DNA of 38,133 nt from a virus. Position numbers and translations under genes: made by a program. The stretch covers positions 1 through 38,133 of IMG/VR virus record IMGVR_UViG_3300028653_000593. One strand, written 5' to 3'. This document shows, one piece after another, positions 6,147 to 13,959 of the stretch (its first letter is position 1; every line of letters begins with the position of its first letter). The notes beneath the pieces are model-generated. The model searched no databases, was not told the DNA's origin, and saw only the letters and a list, made by a program, of their open reading frames with translations.

Positions 6147-6587
6147 ATGTCAATAAAAGAACAAATAAACGCTGATTTCATGGAAGCTTACAAAGCTAAA
6201 GACATGTTAAAGAAAAATTTCTTAAGCGTTTTAAAAGGTGCTATACAAACTCAAGAAGGCCAATTGATTCCATCTACCGATGAAAATGTTTTGAAGGTGA
6301 TTAAATCCTTTGAAAAAGGAATTCTAGAAAACATTGAAGGTCGCAAGACAATGAAGTTAGATGTTTCAGAACAAGAATTGGAATTATCTTACATCAAGCC
6401 ATATCAACCAACATTAATGACTGAAGATGAAATTCGTATTTTAGTCAAGAACATGTTAAATACATCTGAAACGATTGCTTTAAATGTTGGCTTCCTTACA
6501 GGAACATTCAATAGACAAAATAAAGGAAAAGCTTTTGACAACAAAGTTGTTACTAAAGTTATTCAAGAAGAAATATTAAACAAATAG
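6147..6587 (+). CDS. YqeY-like protein (GatB/YqeY family)
   Basis: 146 aa, matching the full length of bacterial YqeY. Visible family features are the helical start SIKEQINADFMEAYKAKD followed by LKGAIQTQE, a central ELSYIKPYQPTLMTEDEI (family consensus E...YLPxQLSEEEI) and a C-terminal helix. The family shares the tRNA-binding tail domain of amidotransferase subunit GatB, and its free-standing role is unclear. In this phage it adds to a set of tRNA-related genes. The family's usual conserved Gly/Pro-rich 'MGxVM' segment is degenerate (LNVGFLTG). Confidence 0.75.
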   Translation: MSIKEQINADFMEAYKAKDMLKKNFLSVLKGAIQTQEGQLIPSTDENVLKVIKSFEKGILENIEGRKTMKLDVSEQELELSYIKPYQPTLMTEDEIRILVKNMLNTSETIALNVGFLTGTFNRQNKGKAFDNKVVTKVIQEEILNK

Positions 6588-6588
6588 T

Positions 6589-6975
6589 ATGATAAGTATA
6601 CCTGTAGCCTTATTGATAATAGCGATACATTTTTTCGCTGACTTCATGTGCCAATCAGATGAGATGGCTGTAAATAAAAGTAAGAGCAATTATTGGTTAA
6701 CAATTCATGTTGCTGTTTATTCTACAGTAACGTTCTTAGCTTGGATGTTTTGCTTCTTCCAACCATCATATGAATACATGGCTAGCCAGTATTTAGAGTT
6801 TGCTGCTTTTGTATTTATAACACACTGGATTACTGATTACTGTACTAGCAGATTAAGCAGCAAATACTTTGGTAAGAACGATTATCATTGGGGATTTGTT
6901 GTAGTTGGTTTTGATCAAGTATTACACTACATACAATTACTTTCAGCATATTACATTTTCATTAAACAAAATTAA
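6589..6975 (+). CDS. DUF3307-like integral membrane protein (128 aa)
   Basis: Hydrophobic throughout, with about three or four membrane segments. The starting helix MISIPVALLIIAIHFFADFM has the HxxADFxxQ pattern, followed by HWITDYCTSR and FVVVGFDQVLHY. These His/Asp motifs inside membrane helices match DUF3307 phage membrane proteins of unknown function. The gene follows yqeY by 1 base and precedes an unknown soluble protein by 2 bases. Confidence 0.7.
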   Translation: MISIPVALLIIAIHFFADFMCQSDEMAVNKSKSNYWLTIHVAVYSTVTFLAWMFCFFQPSYEYMASQYLEFAAFVFITHWITDYCTSRLSSKYFGKNDYHWGFVVVGFDQVLHYIQLLSAYYIFIKQN

Positions 6976-6977
6976 GA

Positions 6978-7571
6978 ATGACCCAAGAAGAAATCCATTC
7001 AAGCTTAGATAAGATGCTTGAGAACCCAAAATCTAAAACGTTCATCAACCATCTTGTTAGAGCATATATGCCAATTTCAAAAGTTGAAAAGGTTATGGAT
7101 AAACCAAAGGGTGATTTTAAATGTGTTATTACGAAAGATTCGTTATTTTCAGTACAAGATATCTTTGAAGGAATTCAAACAGAAGAATTCAAGGATAACT
7201 TCATGAAGAGCTTGAAGACCATGTTTGATGAAAATGCTGACAAGACATCACCAGTAACTAAGCTCATTGGTGATAAGAAAATGGGTGTTACTGGAAAAGA
7301 TACCACTACATTTATGTCTTATCCAGCATTTCAGGAGTTTTATAATTGGGTTATCACAAAATCACTTAAGGGTGATAAACATATTAATTGGTTATTAGGT
7401 TCTATTAAACGAACATCATTTATTGAACGAGCTGAAAATATTGAAGACATTGATGTTCAGAACAAGATCGTTAATATGAAAAAAAAGAATCCAGTAACAA
7501 CATTTACACTTGGAGATGCCAGTGATGTATTATCAAAGTTAAAGAAACAAATGGATTCGGATGGAAACTAA
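6978..7571 (+). CDS. Hypothetical protein (197 aa)
   Basis: No family recognised with confidence. A soluble, mostly helical 197-aa protein. The middle (FKCVITKDSLFSVQDIFEGI) and the C-terminal FTLGDASDVLSKLKKQ look like a conserved phage protein. Its last 11 bases overlap the P-loop ATPase gene, which suggests coupled translation. Confidence 0.55.
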   Translation: MTQEEIHSSLDKMLENPKSKTFINHLVRAYMPISKVEKVMDKPKGDFKCVITKDSLFSVQDIFEGIQTEEFKDNFMKSLKTMFDENADKTSPVTKLIGDKKMGVTGKDTTTFMSYPAFQEFYNWVITKSLKGDKHINWLLGSIKRTSFIERAENIEDIDVQNKIVNMKKKNPVTTFTLGDASDVLSKLKKQMDSDGN

Positions 7572-8100
7572 ACAAATAGTCATCAATCTTATTGGAGGAC
7601 CAGGTATCGGTAAGACAATTCTAGCTGCTGATATATTTTCAAAATTGAAAAAAAATGGTGTTACCTGTAGTGTGGCTCCAGAATATATCAAGGAGTTATT
7701 GATGCGAAAAGCAATGAAAGAGATCACTTGTCAAGTTAAGCTTTTTGCAGAACAGCATTTTATCTTATTCAGCTTAACTGGTGAAGTTGATGTAATTGTT
7801 ACTGATGCACCTTTATTGTTATTTCCATCTTATGATAAAACAAAGTGTCCTCATTTAAAAGCTTTGGTTTTAAAGGAATATAATCAATATGATAATCTTC
7901 TATATTTCATAGAACGAGATTTAAATGTTCCATATGAAACAGTAGGCAGATATCAAGACCTAGATGGTGCTAAACAAGTTGATGAAGATTTGAAAGGATT
8001 CTTGTCAGAAAATAATATTTCTTATGAAACCATTACTGGGATTGGCCCAGATTCATTAGAAACTATTTTTAAGGACGTTAAAATAAAATTAAATAAATGA
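7561..8100 (+). CDS. P-loop NTPase, NadR/Ttd14-like (AAA_28) kinase-type
   Basis: Walker A GGPGIGKT is at residues 13-20 right after a beta strand. EYIKELL follows, then a Walker-B-like strand VIVTDAPLLL near residue 80 and a lid-like segment ERDLNVPYETVGRYQ. The arrangement fits the AAA_28 group (the ribosylnicotinamide kinase domain of NadR and related proteins) found in many large phages. If it phosphorylated nicotinamide riboside it would join the NAD block downstream, but the sequence does not prove that. It overlaps its neighbours by 11 and 4 bases. Confidence 0.75.
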   Translation: METKQIVINLIGGPGIGKTILAADIFSKLKKNGVTCSVAPEYIKELLMRKAMKEITCQVKLFAEQHFILFSLTGEVDVIVTDAPLLLFPSYDKTKCPHLKALVLKEYNQYDNLLYFIERDLNVPYETVGRYQDLDGAKQVDEDLKGFLSENNISYETITGIGPDSLETIFKDVKIKLNK

Positions 8101-8729
8101 GATTAAATATTGATTTAACACAAGGAAAGATTCAGAAGAATATATATTTTACTTCTGATTTTCACTTGTTTCACCACAATGTATTGCGCTTTGATAATAG
8201 GCCATTTACTGATGTTAATGAAATGCATTTGGAAATTGAAAAGGCTTGGAATGATGTTGTTAAACCAGAAGATATTGTTATTTATCTAGGTGATCTCAGC
8301 TTTGCTAGACGTGAAGATAAAATTACTGTTGAGAAGCTTGTTAATAATCTAAATGGAACAATTCATTATATCATTGGTAATCATGATAAATATGATGATA
8401 TAAAAAAGTATAAAAAATTCGTCAGTGTTGATGACTATTTGGATTTATTTATAAGATTTAAAAAAGTATTGCCAGATGGTTCTTCTATTGATGAAGAAGT
8501 ATTATTTTGTTGCATGCATTATCCAATATACTCTTGGAATAAGAAACATCATGGTAGTTATCATGTACATGGTCATTGTCATTTAAGTTTAAGTGAAGGT
8601 GAATTTCATAAGCAAAATCGAATAATTGATGTGGGTTGTATGGGATTTAACTATGCGCCAATTTCTTATTTGGACATAATAAAATTAAAAGAAGATATTG
8701 ACTTTAAAGCGTCAAATAATCATCATTAA
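8097..8729 (+). CDS. Calcineurin-like metallophosphoesterase (210 aa)
   Basis: The metal-binding motifs occur in order: SDFHLFH, then YLGDLSFA, GNHDKYD, CMHYPIYSW and HGHCH. The single-domain 210-aa form with SDFHLFHHN and HYPI is widespread in phages as a predicted phosphoesterase. Known relatives act on nucleotides or nucleic acid; the substrate here is unknown. Its ATG overlaps the stop of the ATPase gene by 4 bases. Confidence 0.9.
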   Translation: MRLNIDLTQGKIQKNIYFTSDFHLFHHNVLRFDNRPFTDVNEMHLEIEKAWNDVVKPEDIVIYLGDLSFARREDKITVEKLVNNLNGTIHYIIGNHDKYDDIKKYKKFVSVDDYLDLFIRFKKVLPDGSSIDEEVLFCCMHYPIYSWNKKHHGSYHVHGHCHLSLSEGEFHKQNRIIDVGCMGFNYAPISYLDIIKLKEDIDFKASNNHH

Positions 8730-8754
8730 TTAGAGTTAAAAGAGAAATAGAATT

Positions 8755-10041
8755 ATGGGAAATAAAAAACTTGAAAACAAGAAATCTGAGGAATTTGATT
8801 CACAAGAGGAAGAATTACTTAAAGAGATAACAGAAGACATGGAAGTTCCACCAGATGAACTTGATGATTCAGAGGAATATGATGCCCAATCATTATCCAA
8901 AAATATTAGTTTTATTGAATTTGCTTTTTTAAATGCTTATTTATATAAATCATTTCGTGGAAAGACAAAAGATGTTGTAGTTACTTCTTATGGACAAGTA
9001 GATTCATTGGGACGAGTTAACTATGGTGGTCCTTTTGAAATAACCAGTTCATTTTGGTTTGCTGGTAGAATGGAAGGTGTGGATAATGACTTTATCTTCC
9101 AAACAAAGATGTATGTTGATAGTCGAAATGAGTTAGTCATTCAACTTAATACATCAGTTAAAAAAAGTATTCTAAATACAAAATTCGAAGAGTATTATAA
9201 GAAGCTAATAGGATTTGCCTTTAATAATTCAGAATATAAAGGTAAATGCATTAAGGTAAAATTACATGAGAGTAGCTTCAAGGGTATTGAAATAATTGAT
9301 CTTGGAATTGCAAGCAATGTATTAATTCTTAATGCGATTCAAAAAAGATATATTGAGCATTTTATAAAACGTGTTGGTAGAGGTGGTAATGCTAGATATT
9401 TGTTGAATGGAGAACCAGGAACTGGTAAAACAGAATGCATTCGTGAAATAGCAAGAAGACTTATTCCACATGTCACATTCATTATTCCAGATTTCTCGAC
9501 ATCCGATGATCTAACTTCAATATTAGAAGCATGCGAAATATTTGATCAAGGTGTCATCATTATGGATGATATTGATTTATATCTAGGATCACGTGATAAC
9601 GGAAGTTACACACAATTACTTGGTCAATTCTTATCATTCTTTGATGGTGTTAAGAAACGTAAGATAAGCTTATTGGCTTCTACTAATGATAAAGGTTTGG
9701 TGGATAAAGCTGCCGAAAGACCAGGTAGATTTAATTTCACATTAGATTATAGCTTTTTAGATGAAGATCAAATTGTTCAAGTTTGTAATATTCACTTACC
9801 AGAAAAATGGCAAATTAAAGAAGTTTATGATGCATTAAATGGCAGAATAAATGGAAAGAAAGCAAAGGTTACTGGTTCATTTATTGCTAATTTAGCCGAC
9901 AACATAAAAGAAATGTCAGAAGATGAAGATGATTGGACAGTTAATGACACTGTAAGTCTTATTGAAGAATCGTATAGAGGTTTCTATTCAAGTCAACTAG
10001 AAAAAGAAAATCAATCAATGGGTTTCCAAACCAAACATTAA
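8755..10041 (+). CDS. AAA+ ATPase (428 aa)
   Basis: Acidic N-terminal region (residues 1-45), a beta-rich middle of about 150 residues, then an AAA+ module. Walker A GEPGTGKT is at 219-226, Walker B VIIMDDID at 267-274, sensor-1-like LLASTNDKG, and an arginine-finger-like ERPGRFNFTLDY follows. The ATPase resembles Bcs1/FtsH-type AAA domains that remodel proteins. A phage role in replication, packaging or disassembly cannot be chosen from sequence. It is the last gene before a strong terminator. Confidence 0.85.
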   Translation: MGNKKLENKKSEEFDSQEEELLKEITEDMEVPPDELDDSEEYDAQSLSKNISFIEFAFLNAYLYKSFRGKTKDVVVTSYGQVDSLGRVNYGGPFEITSSFWFAGRMEGVDNDFIFQTKMYVDSRNELVIQLNTSVKKSILNTKFEEYYKKLIGFAFNNSEYKGKCIKVKLHESSFKGIEIIDLGIASNVLILNAIQKRYIEHFIKRVGRGGNARYLLNGEPGTGKTECIREIARRLIPHVTFIIPDFSTSDDLTSILEACEIFDQGVIIMDDIDLYLGSRDNGSYTQLLGQFLSFFDGVKKRKISLLASTNDKGLVDKAAERPGRFNFTLDYSFLDEDQIVQVCNIHLPEKWQIKEVYDALNGRINGKKAKVTGSFIANLADNIKEMSEDEDDWTVNDTVSLIEESYRGFYSSQLEKENQSMGFQTKH

Positions 10042-10047
10042 AAATAT

Positions 10048-10079
10048 CCCCAATAATTTGTTTTATTGGGGAATTTTTT
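10048..10079 (+). terminator. Rho-independent terminator overlapping a promoter
   Basis: 9-bp stem CCCCAATAA / TTATTGGGG with a 6-base loop, then a six-T run at 10074-10079. The loop contains the TTTG (10057-10060) that serves as -33 box of the next promoter. Confidence 0.85.
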
Positions 10080-10088
10080 GTACCTTTG
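10057..10088 (+). promoter_or_regulatory. Bacteroidota-type promoter nested in the terminator
   Basis: TTTG 10057-10060, 20-base spacer made of the hairpin's 3' arm and T-run, TACCTTTG 10081-10088. It is 17 bases before the ATG at 10106. A three-codon frame (ATG 10098) ends in the TGA that overlaps this start. Confidence 0.8.
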
Positions 10089-10105
10089 TTTTAAAATATG
10101 ATCAA

Positions 10106-10423
10106 ATGAAAAAATTCCTATTATTAATCTTTATGTTGTCAACGCTGACATCATTTTCTCAATCATTTAAACGATCACCTCGTTATTATTCCAGTGATGA
10201 TAACACTAGAACTGGTTTAACATTTACAATTGCTGGTATTGCCTTTACAGGTGCTGCTTTGCTTGAACGAAATGTTTATTGGACCTATTCAAGCCCAATG
10301 AATATCTATAATGCTCCAATTGTTAGACCACCATTTTGGAAACAAACACCTAGAAATGCTATGTTTGTTATTGGAATTGGATTTACAATGACTGGATTAT
10401 TTACGATGTTATCAAATCGATAA
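10106..10423 (+). CDS. Small exported or membrane protein (105 aa)
   Basis: I start at ATG 10106 because an upstream in-frame TTG lies before the -7 box. The product begins with a signal peptide or membrane anchor (MKKFLLLIFMLSTLTSFSQS). An Arg/Tyr-rich segment follows, then two glycine-rich hydrophobic stretches (LTFTIAGIAFTGAALLE and the C-terminal AMFVIGIGFTMTGLFTML). It may be an inner-membrane protein with two or three segments. Single-gene unit between two promoters. Function unknown. Confidence 0.65.
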   Translation: MKKFLLLIFMLSTLTSFSQSFKRSPRYYSSDDNTRTGLTFTIAGIAFTGAALLERNVYWTYSSPMNIYNAPIVRPPFWKQTPRNAMFVIGIGFTMTGLFTMLSNR

Positions 10424-10430
10424 GATTAAA

Positions 10431-10462
10431 TTTGGTTCTTCCAAATATTATTCATACCTTTG
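10431..10462 (+). promoter_or_regulatory. Bacteroidota-type promoter for nadM-Nudix
   Basis: TTTG 10431-10434, 20-base spacer, TACCTTTG 10455-10462; 19 bases before the ATG at 10482. Confidence 0.8.
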
Positions 10463-10481
10463 CAATCTAATCTATATTAAA

Positions 10482-11438
10482 ATGATGGAAATCAAATCAA
10501 GCGCACTCAATCCTTCTGATTATGAAATTGGTGTAATCATAGCACGTTTTCAAGTACATAAATTGCATGAAGGTCATATTAAATTTCTTGACCAAGTATG
10601 TGAAAACCACAAAAAAGTTATTGTATTTTTAGGTATACCACAAGTTGGTGGAACTAAAGCAAATCCATTGGATTTTGCCACTCGCAAAGCAATGATCCAA
10701 CAAAGTTACCCAGATGTAATTATCCTTCCTCATAAGGATCAACGATCTGATCAACGATGGTCAGACAATCTTGATTCTGAAATCCGAATTCCATTCGGTT
10801 CAAAAATCACAGCACTATTATATGGTAGTCGTGATTCATTTATCCCACATTACAAAGGAAAATTCCCAGTTGTAGAATTAATCACTGATGTGTATTATTC
10901 TGGAACTGAAGTCCGTAATCAAGTTTCAAAAGAAATTCTAAACTCAAGTGATTTCAGGGCTGGTGTTATTCATGCTACGTTTGCACAATGGGCAGTAACA
11001 TATCCAACTGTTGATGTGGTTGCTTATAATGAAAAAGGTCAAATCCTATTGGGTAAAAAGCCAAATGAAGACCTTTATCGATTCATTGGTGGATTCGTTG
11101 ATCGTAAGGATGGACGTTGGGAAGATGCTGCTAAACGTGAATTTTCTGAAGAAACTGGTGGATGTGAAATTGATGGATTGCGTTATGTTGCCAGTGAACA
11201 AATCAACGACTGGCGTTATGCTGGTACTGAACATGGTATCATGACAACTCTTTTCATTGGTAAATTCATCATGGGTCGCATTCAACCATCTGATGATATT
11301 GCAATGTTAGAATGGAAAGCAATTGAAGATTTTGACACACATCAAAAAATAGAGCAATTAGTTATGGTAGAACATGTTTCATTAATGAAACAATTGATTG
11401 ATAAACTTAAAAATAAAGTTATTGATATTTCCAAATAA
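10482..11438 (+). CDS. nadM: Bifunctional NMN adenylyltransferase / Nudix hydrolase
   Basis: N-terminal NadM-type nucleotidyltransferase (residues 15-180) has the ARFQVHKLHEGHIKFL signature (HxGH-like LHEGH) and YGSRDSFIPHYKG. It makes NAD from NMN and ATP. The C-terminal Nudix domain has its box from residue 203 on (GGFVDRKDGRWEDAAKREFS, then EETGG) with the needed REFSEE glutamates. In known fusions this domain cleaves ADP-ribose or related dinucleotides. The 318 aa fit the family. With the nicotinamide phosphoribosyltransferase at 13960 it completes a two-step NAD salvage route of the kind called NARP2 in phages. A homing endonuclease gene on the other strand overlaps its last 20 bases. 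Start could be ATG 10482 or 10485. Confidence 0.92.
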   Translation: MMEIKSSALNPSDYEIGVIIARFQVHKLHEGHIKFLDQVCENHKKVIVFLGIPQVGGTKANPLDFATRKAMIQQSYPDVIILPHKDQRSDQRWSDNLDSEIRIPFGSKITALLYGSRDSFIPHYKGKFPVVELITDVYYSGTEVRNQVSKEILNSSDFRAGVIHATFAQWAVTYPTVDVVAYNEKGQILLGKKPNEDLYRFIGGFVDRKDGRWEDAAKREFSEETGGCEIDGLRYVASEQINDWRYAGTEHGIMTTLFIGKFIMGRIQPSDDIAMLEWKAIEDFDTHQKIEQLVMVEHVSLMKQLIDKLKNKVIDISK

Positions 11439-12048
11439 AACCATTTAATGGTTTTTGGGATTTAATATAAACTCTTAGTGTTGTGTAATCTATATTAAGA
11501 GTTTTAGCACACTTTCTAACTCCATGCCATTCCTTAATTAAATTATTATTTAAATCATATTGGAATAGAGTTTTTCGTAAGTTTATGCTAGTTTTATCTT
11601 TTCGTTCTTGTGATTGTTTTTTACCTAAATGAGCTATTCTTATATTATTTTTGGTTTCATCAGATAGTTTAAAAGCTAAATTACCATATCTTTCCTTTAT
11701 TGTGTCAATTCTTTTCTGTATTGATTCTTTGCTTTGTTTACTACCTAATGCACCATCACCACCATCAGTTAAGTTAGTCAAGTAAGTACCTTCACTTCGC
11801 AATTTTTTAATATGAAAGATTTCTCTTTCAATCCAATTGTTTTGATCAGTAATTTCAATCAATTCAATTTTAGGTTTAAGTTTTTCGTTTAATAATTGTT
11901 TAATCCAATGATTTTTATGGGTTTTTGGTGTTAAATTACGTTTAGTTAAATGTTCATATAATCTTTTGGTTAAAGATTTTTTAGTTTTTCCAACATATCT
12001 AATTTCATTTGTCCTTGGATCAATTAGCTTGTAGATTAAAATATTCAT
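11419..12048 (-). CDS. GIY-YIG homing endonuclease (209 aa)
   Basis: The N-terminal GIY-YIG nuclease domain has IYKLIDPRTNEIRYVGKT, then catalytic Arg in LTKRLYEHL, and a later Glu in WIEREIFHI. NUMOD3-type repeats follow in the middle (LTDGGDGALGSKQSKESIQK, and LSDETKNNIRIAHLGKKQS). The C-terminal NUMOD1-like helix-turn-helix ends LNGFIWKYQ. This is the build of intron- or intergenic-homing endonucleases of phages. It faces against all neighbours and overlaps the 3' end of nadM by 20 bases, consistent with insertion between genes. Its base composition is visibly more AT-rich than nadM. Related in C-terminal half to the product of 32367-33059. Confidence 0.9.
   Translation of the reverse strand: MNILIYKLIDPRTNEIRYVGKTKKSLTKRLYEHLTKRNLTPKTHKNHWIKQLLNEKLKPKIELIEITDQNNWIEREIFHIKKLRSEGTYLTNLTDGGDGALGSKQSKESIQKRIDTIKERYGNLAFKLSDETKNNIRIAHLGKKQSQERKDKTSINLRKTLFQYDLNNNLIKEWHGVRKCAKTLNIDYTTLRVYIKSQKPLNGFIWKYQ
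11437..11455. terminator. Bidirectional hairpin between convergent genes
   Basis: Perfect AAAACCAT / ATGGTTTT stem with a TTA loop, flanked by A-runs and T-runs, at the junction of nadM and the minus-strand endonuclease. Part of it lies inside the endonuclease coding end. It may terminate the + transcript. Confidence 0.5.
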
Positions 12049-12159
12049 TATTAGTTGTTTTATTCAGATTTATTTAGTTTCTTTGTATATAAATATCTGT
12101 TAGATGTGAAAAAGACTTAGCTTGGGTAAAATAATTTAGATTCTTTGATAATTATAAAA

Positions 12160-12339
12160 ATGAAACGAATAAAAAAGAAAAAACGACCTGAATGGCAACC
12201 ATTTGATGACCCAACAATGCTCAGAATAGAGACACTTGAAGGACGTGAATTTAATTCAATGCTTATTTCTTGTTTTGAATCACTTGGGAACATCAAAAGC
12301 TGTAAATTACATAACCACTTTATTGTTGGACTTAATTAG
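12160..12339 (+). CDS. Hypothetical basic protein (59 aa)
   Basis: Unknown. The start is ATG 12160, giving a strongly basic N-terminus (MKRIKKKKRPEWQPFDDPTM). An upstream in-frame TTG at 12145 is less likely. No good promoter is seen in the 110 bases between it and the endonuclease gene; the endonuclease insertion may have separated it from its original promoter. Confidence 0.5.
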   Translation: MKRIKKKKRPEWQPFDDPTMLRIETLEGREFNSMLISCFESLGNIKSCKLHNHFIVGLN

Positions 12340-12351
12340 AATTGCATAAAT

Positions 12352-12723
12352 ATGGAAAACTCAGTAGGATATATTGTTCATTACTTAAAAAAAGTAGGTG
12401 AGCCAATAATATCAAATTTTAATTCTGATATAACAGAACAAAAATTAAAAATAGAAGAAAAGATAATACCATTAATTTTGAAAGATTCTTTCGAAAAATT
12501 TTTTGAAAACAGTGTCCCTACTGAAGATGATTTTAATCATTGGTATTCAAAACAAAATTTAATTGATCAACTTAAAACAGATATAGAAGGTAATGTTCTT
12601 CATTTAAATAAGAAAATTGAATATATGAAAGAACATACACCAAATCATAGAAATATTAAATGGTTTGAGGGACAATTGTATTCCAATGAAAAATTTTTGA
12701 GTAAAATAGAGAAGTTAAGATGA
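12352..12723 (+). CDS. Hypothetical coiled-coil-like protein (123 aa)
   Basis: No family recognised. 123 aa, Lys/Glu-rich and mostly helical (TEQKLKIEEKIIPLILKDSF, later LHLNKKIEYMKEHTPNHRNI). No membrane segment. It overlaps the next gene by 4 bases. Confidence 0.5.
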   Translation: MENSVGYIVHYLKKVGEPIISNFNSDITEQKLKIEEKIIPLILKDSFEKFFENSVPTEDDFNHWYSKQNLIDQLKTDIEGNVLHLNKKIEYMKEHTPNHRNIKWFEGQLYSNEKFLSKIEKLR

Positions 12724-12926
12724 AACCAAAAACAACAAAATCATTTTTAAAATTATGTCTTGCAATTGCTCATACAAATAGAGATGAATTAAAAGGAATT
12801 GATAAGTTGTCTAAGGATGAATATCTTCAATTAGGAACGATTAGAGCTAGTATTCAAAATGAATTATGTGACATGACTGAGTTGTTAGAAAAGAATTCTC
12901 TCAAATATAATTCAAGTGAGGAATGA
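12720..12926 (+). CDS. Hypothetical protein (68 aa)
   Basis: Unknown helical protein, 68 aa. Both ends overlap neighbouring genes by 4 bases (ATGA type), so it belongs to the 12160-13568 run of coupled genes. Confidence 0.5.
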   Translation: MKPKTTKSFLKLCLAIAHTNRDELKGIDKLSKDEYLQLGTIRASIQNELCDMTELLEKNSLKYNSSEE

Positions 12927-13381
12927 TAATAGCTGGCACTGGACATAGACCTGATAAATTGGGTGGTTATACTGAAGCCAATTTTGATCGCTTAGTCACA
13001 ATAGCCGAGAAATGGTTAAAGGGTCTCAAAGCCAGTAAGGTTATCTCAGGGATGGCTTTAGGTTGGGATCAAGCACTAGCTCAAGCAGCTATCAATTTAG
13101 AAATCCCCCTCATTGCAGCAATTCCATTCACTGATCAAGCTAAGGTTTGGAGCGATAAAAGCAAAGCTTATAATCAATACCTTTTAGATAAGGCACAAGA
13201 GGTTGTTAATGTGTCTGGTATGGATGATTATAGTGTAGAATACATGCAAAAAAGAAATATTTGGATGGTTGATAATTGTGATATTTTACTGGCAATGTTT
13301 GATGGGAGTAGTGGTGGAACCAAGAATTGCATCCAATATGCTGAATCACAGAATAAAAGAATGGTAAACGCATATGAATAA
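12923..13381 (+). CDS. SLOG-family Rossmann protein (DUF1273/YoqJ-like)
   Basis: Starts with the SLOG nucleotide-binding signature AGTGHRPDKLGGY, then VISGMALGWDQALAQAA (a GxxxGxD-type loop), VDNCDILLAMFDGSSGGTKN and a final helix. This matches the YoqJ/DUF1273 branch. SLOG proteins bind or process nucleotide-derived ligands such as NAD or ADP-ribose derivatives. The nearby DUF1937-like gene, NADAR and macro genes make an ADP-ribose-linked job plausible, but the ligand is unknown. Confidence 0.8.
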   Translation: MIIAGTGHRPDKLGGYTEANFDRLVTIAEKWLKGLKASKVISGMALGWDQALAQAAINLEIPLIAAIPFTDQAKVWSDKSKAYNQYLLDKAQEVVNVSGMDDYSVEYMQKRNIWMVDNCDILLAMFDGSSGGTKNCIQYAESQNKRMVNAYE

Positions 13382-13568
13382 AACATATACAGATCATCGA
13401 AAACATATTTATGCTTCCATTAATGGTACAAAAGGCAATCTTATTAAATTAAGTAAATCAAGTCTTTTATCAAAAAATGAAAAGGAAAAGTTAACGGAAG
13501 TTATAGAAAAAATAGAAGAATTAAGGGTGGTATATTATAACAATAGAGGATCAAAACAGAAAAGTTAA
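13374..13568 (+). CDS. Hypothetical basic protein (64 aa)
   Basis: Unknown. 64 aa, basic, with a helix LSKNEKEKLTEVIEKIEELR. Overlaps the SLOG gene by 8 bases; a new promoter follows directly. Confidence 0.5.
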   Translation: MNKTYTDHRKHIYASINGTKGNLIKLSKSSLLSKNEKEKLTEVIEKIEELRVVYYNNRGSKQKS

Positions 13569-13575
13569 ACTAAAC

Positions 13576-13606
13576 TTGTTTAATTAAAATTTATTTAGTA
13601 CCTTTG
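13576..13606 (+). promoter_or_regulatory. Bacteroidota-type promoter for the NAD/ADP-ribose operon
   Basis: TTG 13576-13578, 20-base spacer, TACCTTTG 13599-13606; 18 bases before ATG 13625. The next promoter is at 17283, so genes 13625-17287 probably form one operon. Confidence 0.8.
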
Positions 13607-13624
13607 TGTCGTAATTAAGTATAA

Positions 13625-13957
13625 ATGATATTTCTATCAATACCATATTCTGATAAAAACAAGGCTGTAATTGAATACAGAGTCAAATCTATATCTCAAT
13701 ACTCAGCTAAGCTTTTAAAAGATGGTATCAGTTGTATATCACCAGTAACTAGTGGTGTAACAATCCTTCAACATGCTGAACTTCCAAGTGACTTTAATTT
13801 CTGGTGTAAATTAAGTTTTGACTTACTTATACTATGTAATGAAATGCATGTCTTAATGGTTGATGGTTGGGAAGGATCACTTGGGGTACAAGAAGAAATT
13901 AAATTTGCACAAGAACACAATATCAAAATCACGTATATTAATTTTAAAAATCAATAA
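13625..13957 (+). CDS. DUF1937-like protein (nucleoside deoxyribosyltransferase/SLOG-like fold)
   Basis: 110 aa. Begins IFLSIPYSDKNKAVIEYR (family pattern YLxxPYS...R), then GISCISPVTSG, and near the end LMVDGWEGSLGVQEEIKFAQ (GWxxSxGVxxE). These are the conserved marks of DUF1937, a small Rossmann-like family related to nucleoside deoxyribosyltransferases. Enzyme activity is not shown for the family as far as I know. First gene of the operon that contains nadV, NADAR and macro, so a nucleotide-sugar substrate is likely. Confidence 0.8.
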   Translation: MIFLSIPYSDKNKAVIEYRVKSISQYSAKLLKDGISCISPVTSGVTILQHAELPSDFNFWCKLSFDLLILCNEMHVLMVDGWEGSLGVQEEIKFAQEHNIKITYINFKNQ

Positions 13958-13959
13958 CC

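Noticed and set aside
12060-12160. A promoter before the 12160 gene (GATTCTTTG near 12140)
   Set aside because: It does not match TAnnTTTG and has no -33 box at 19-21 bases.
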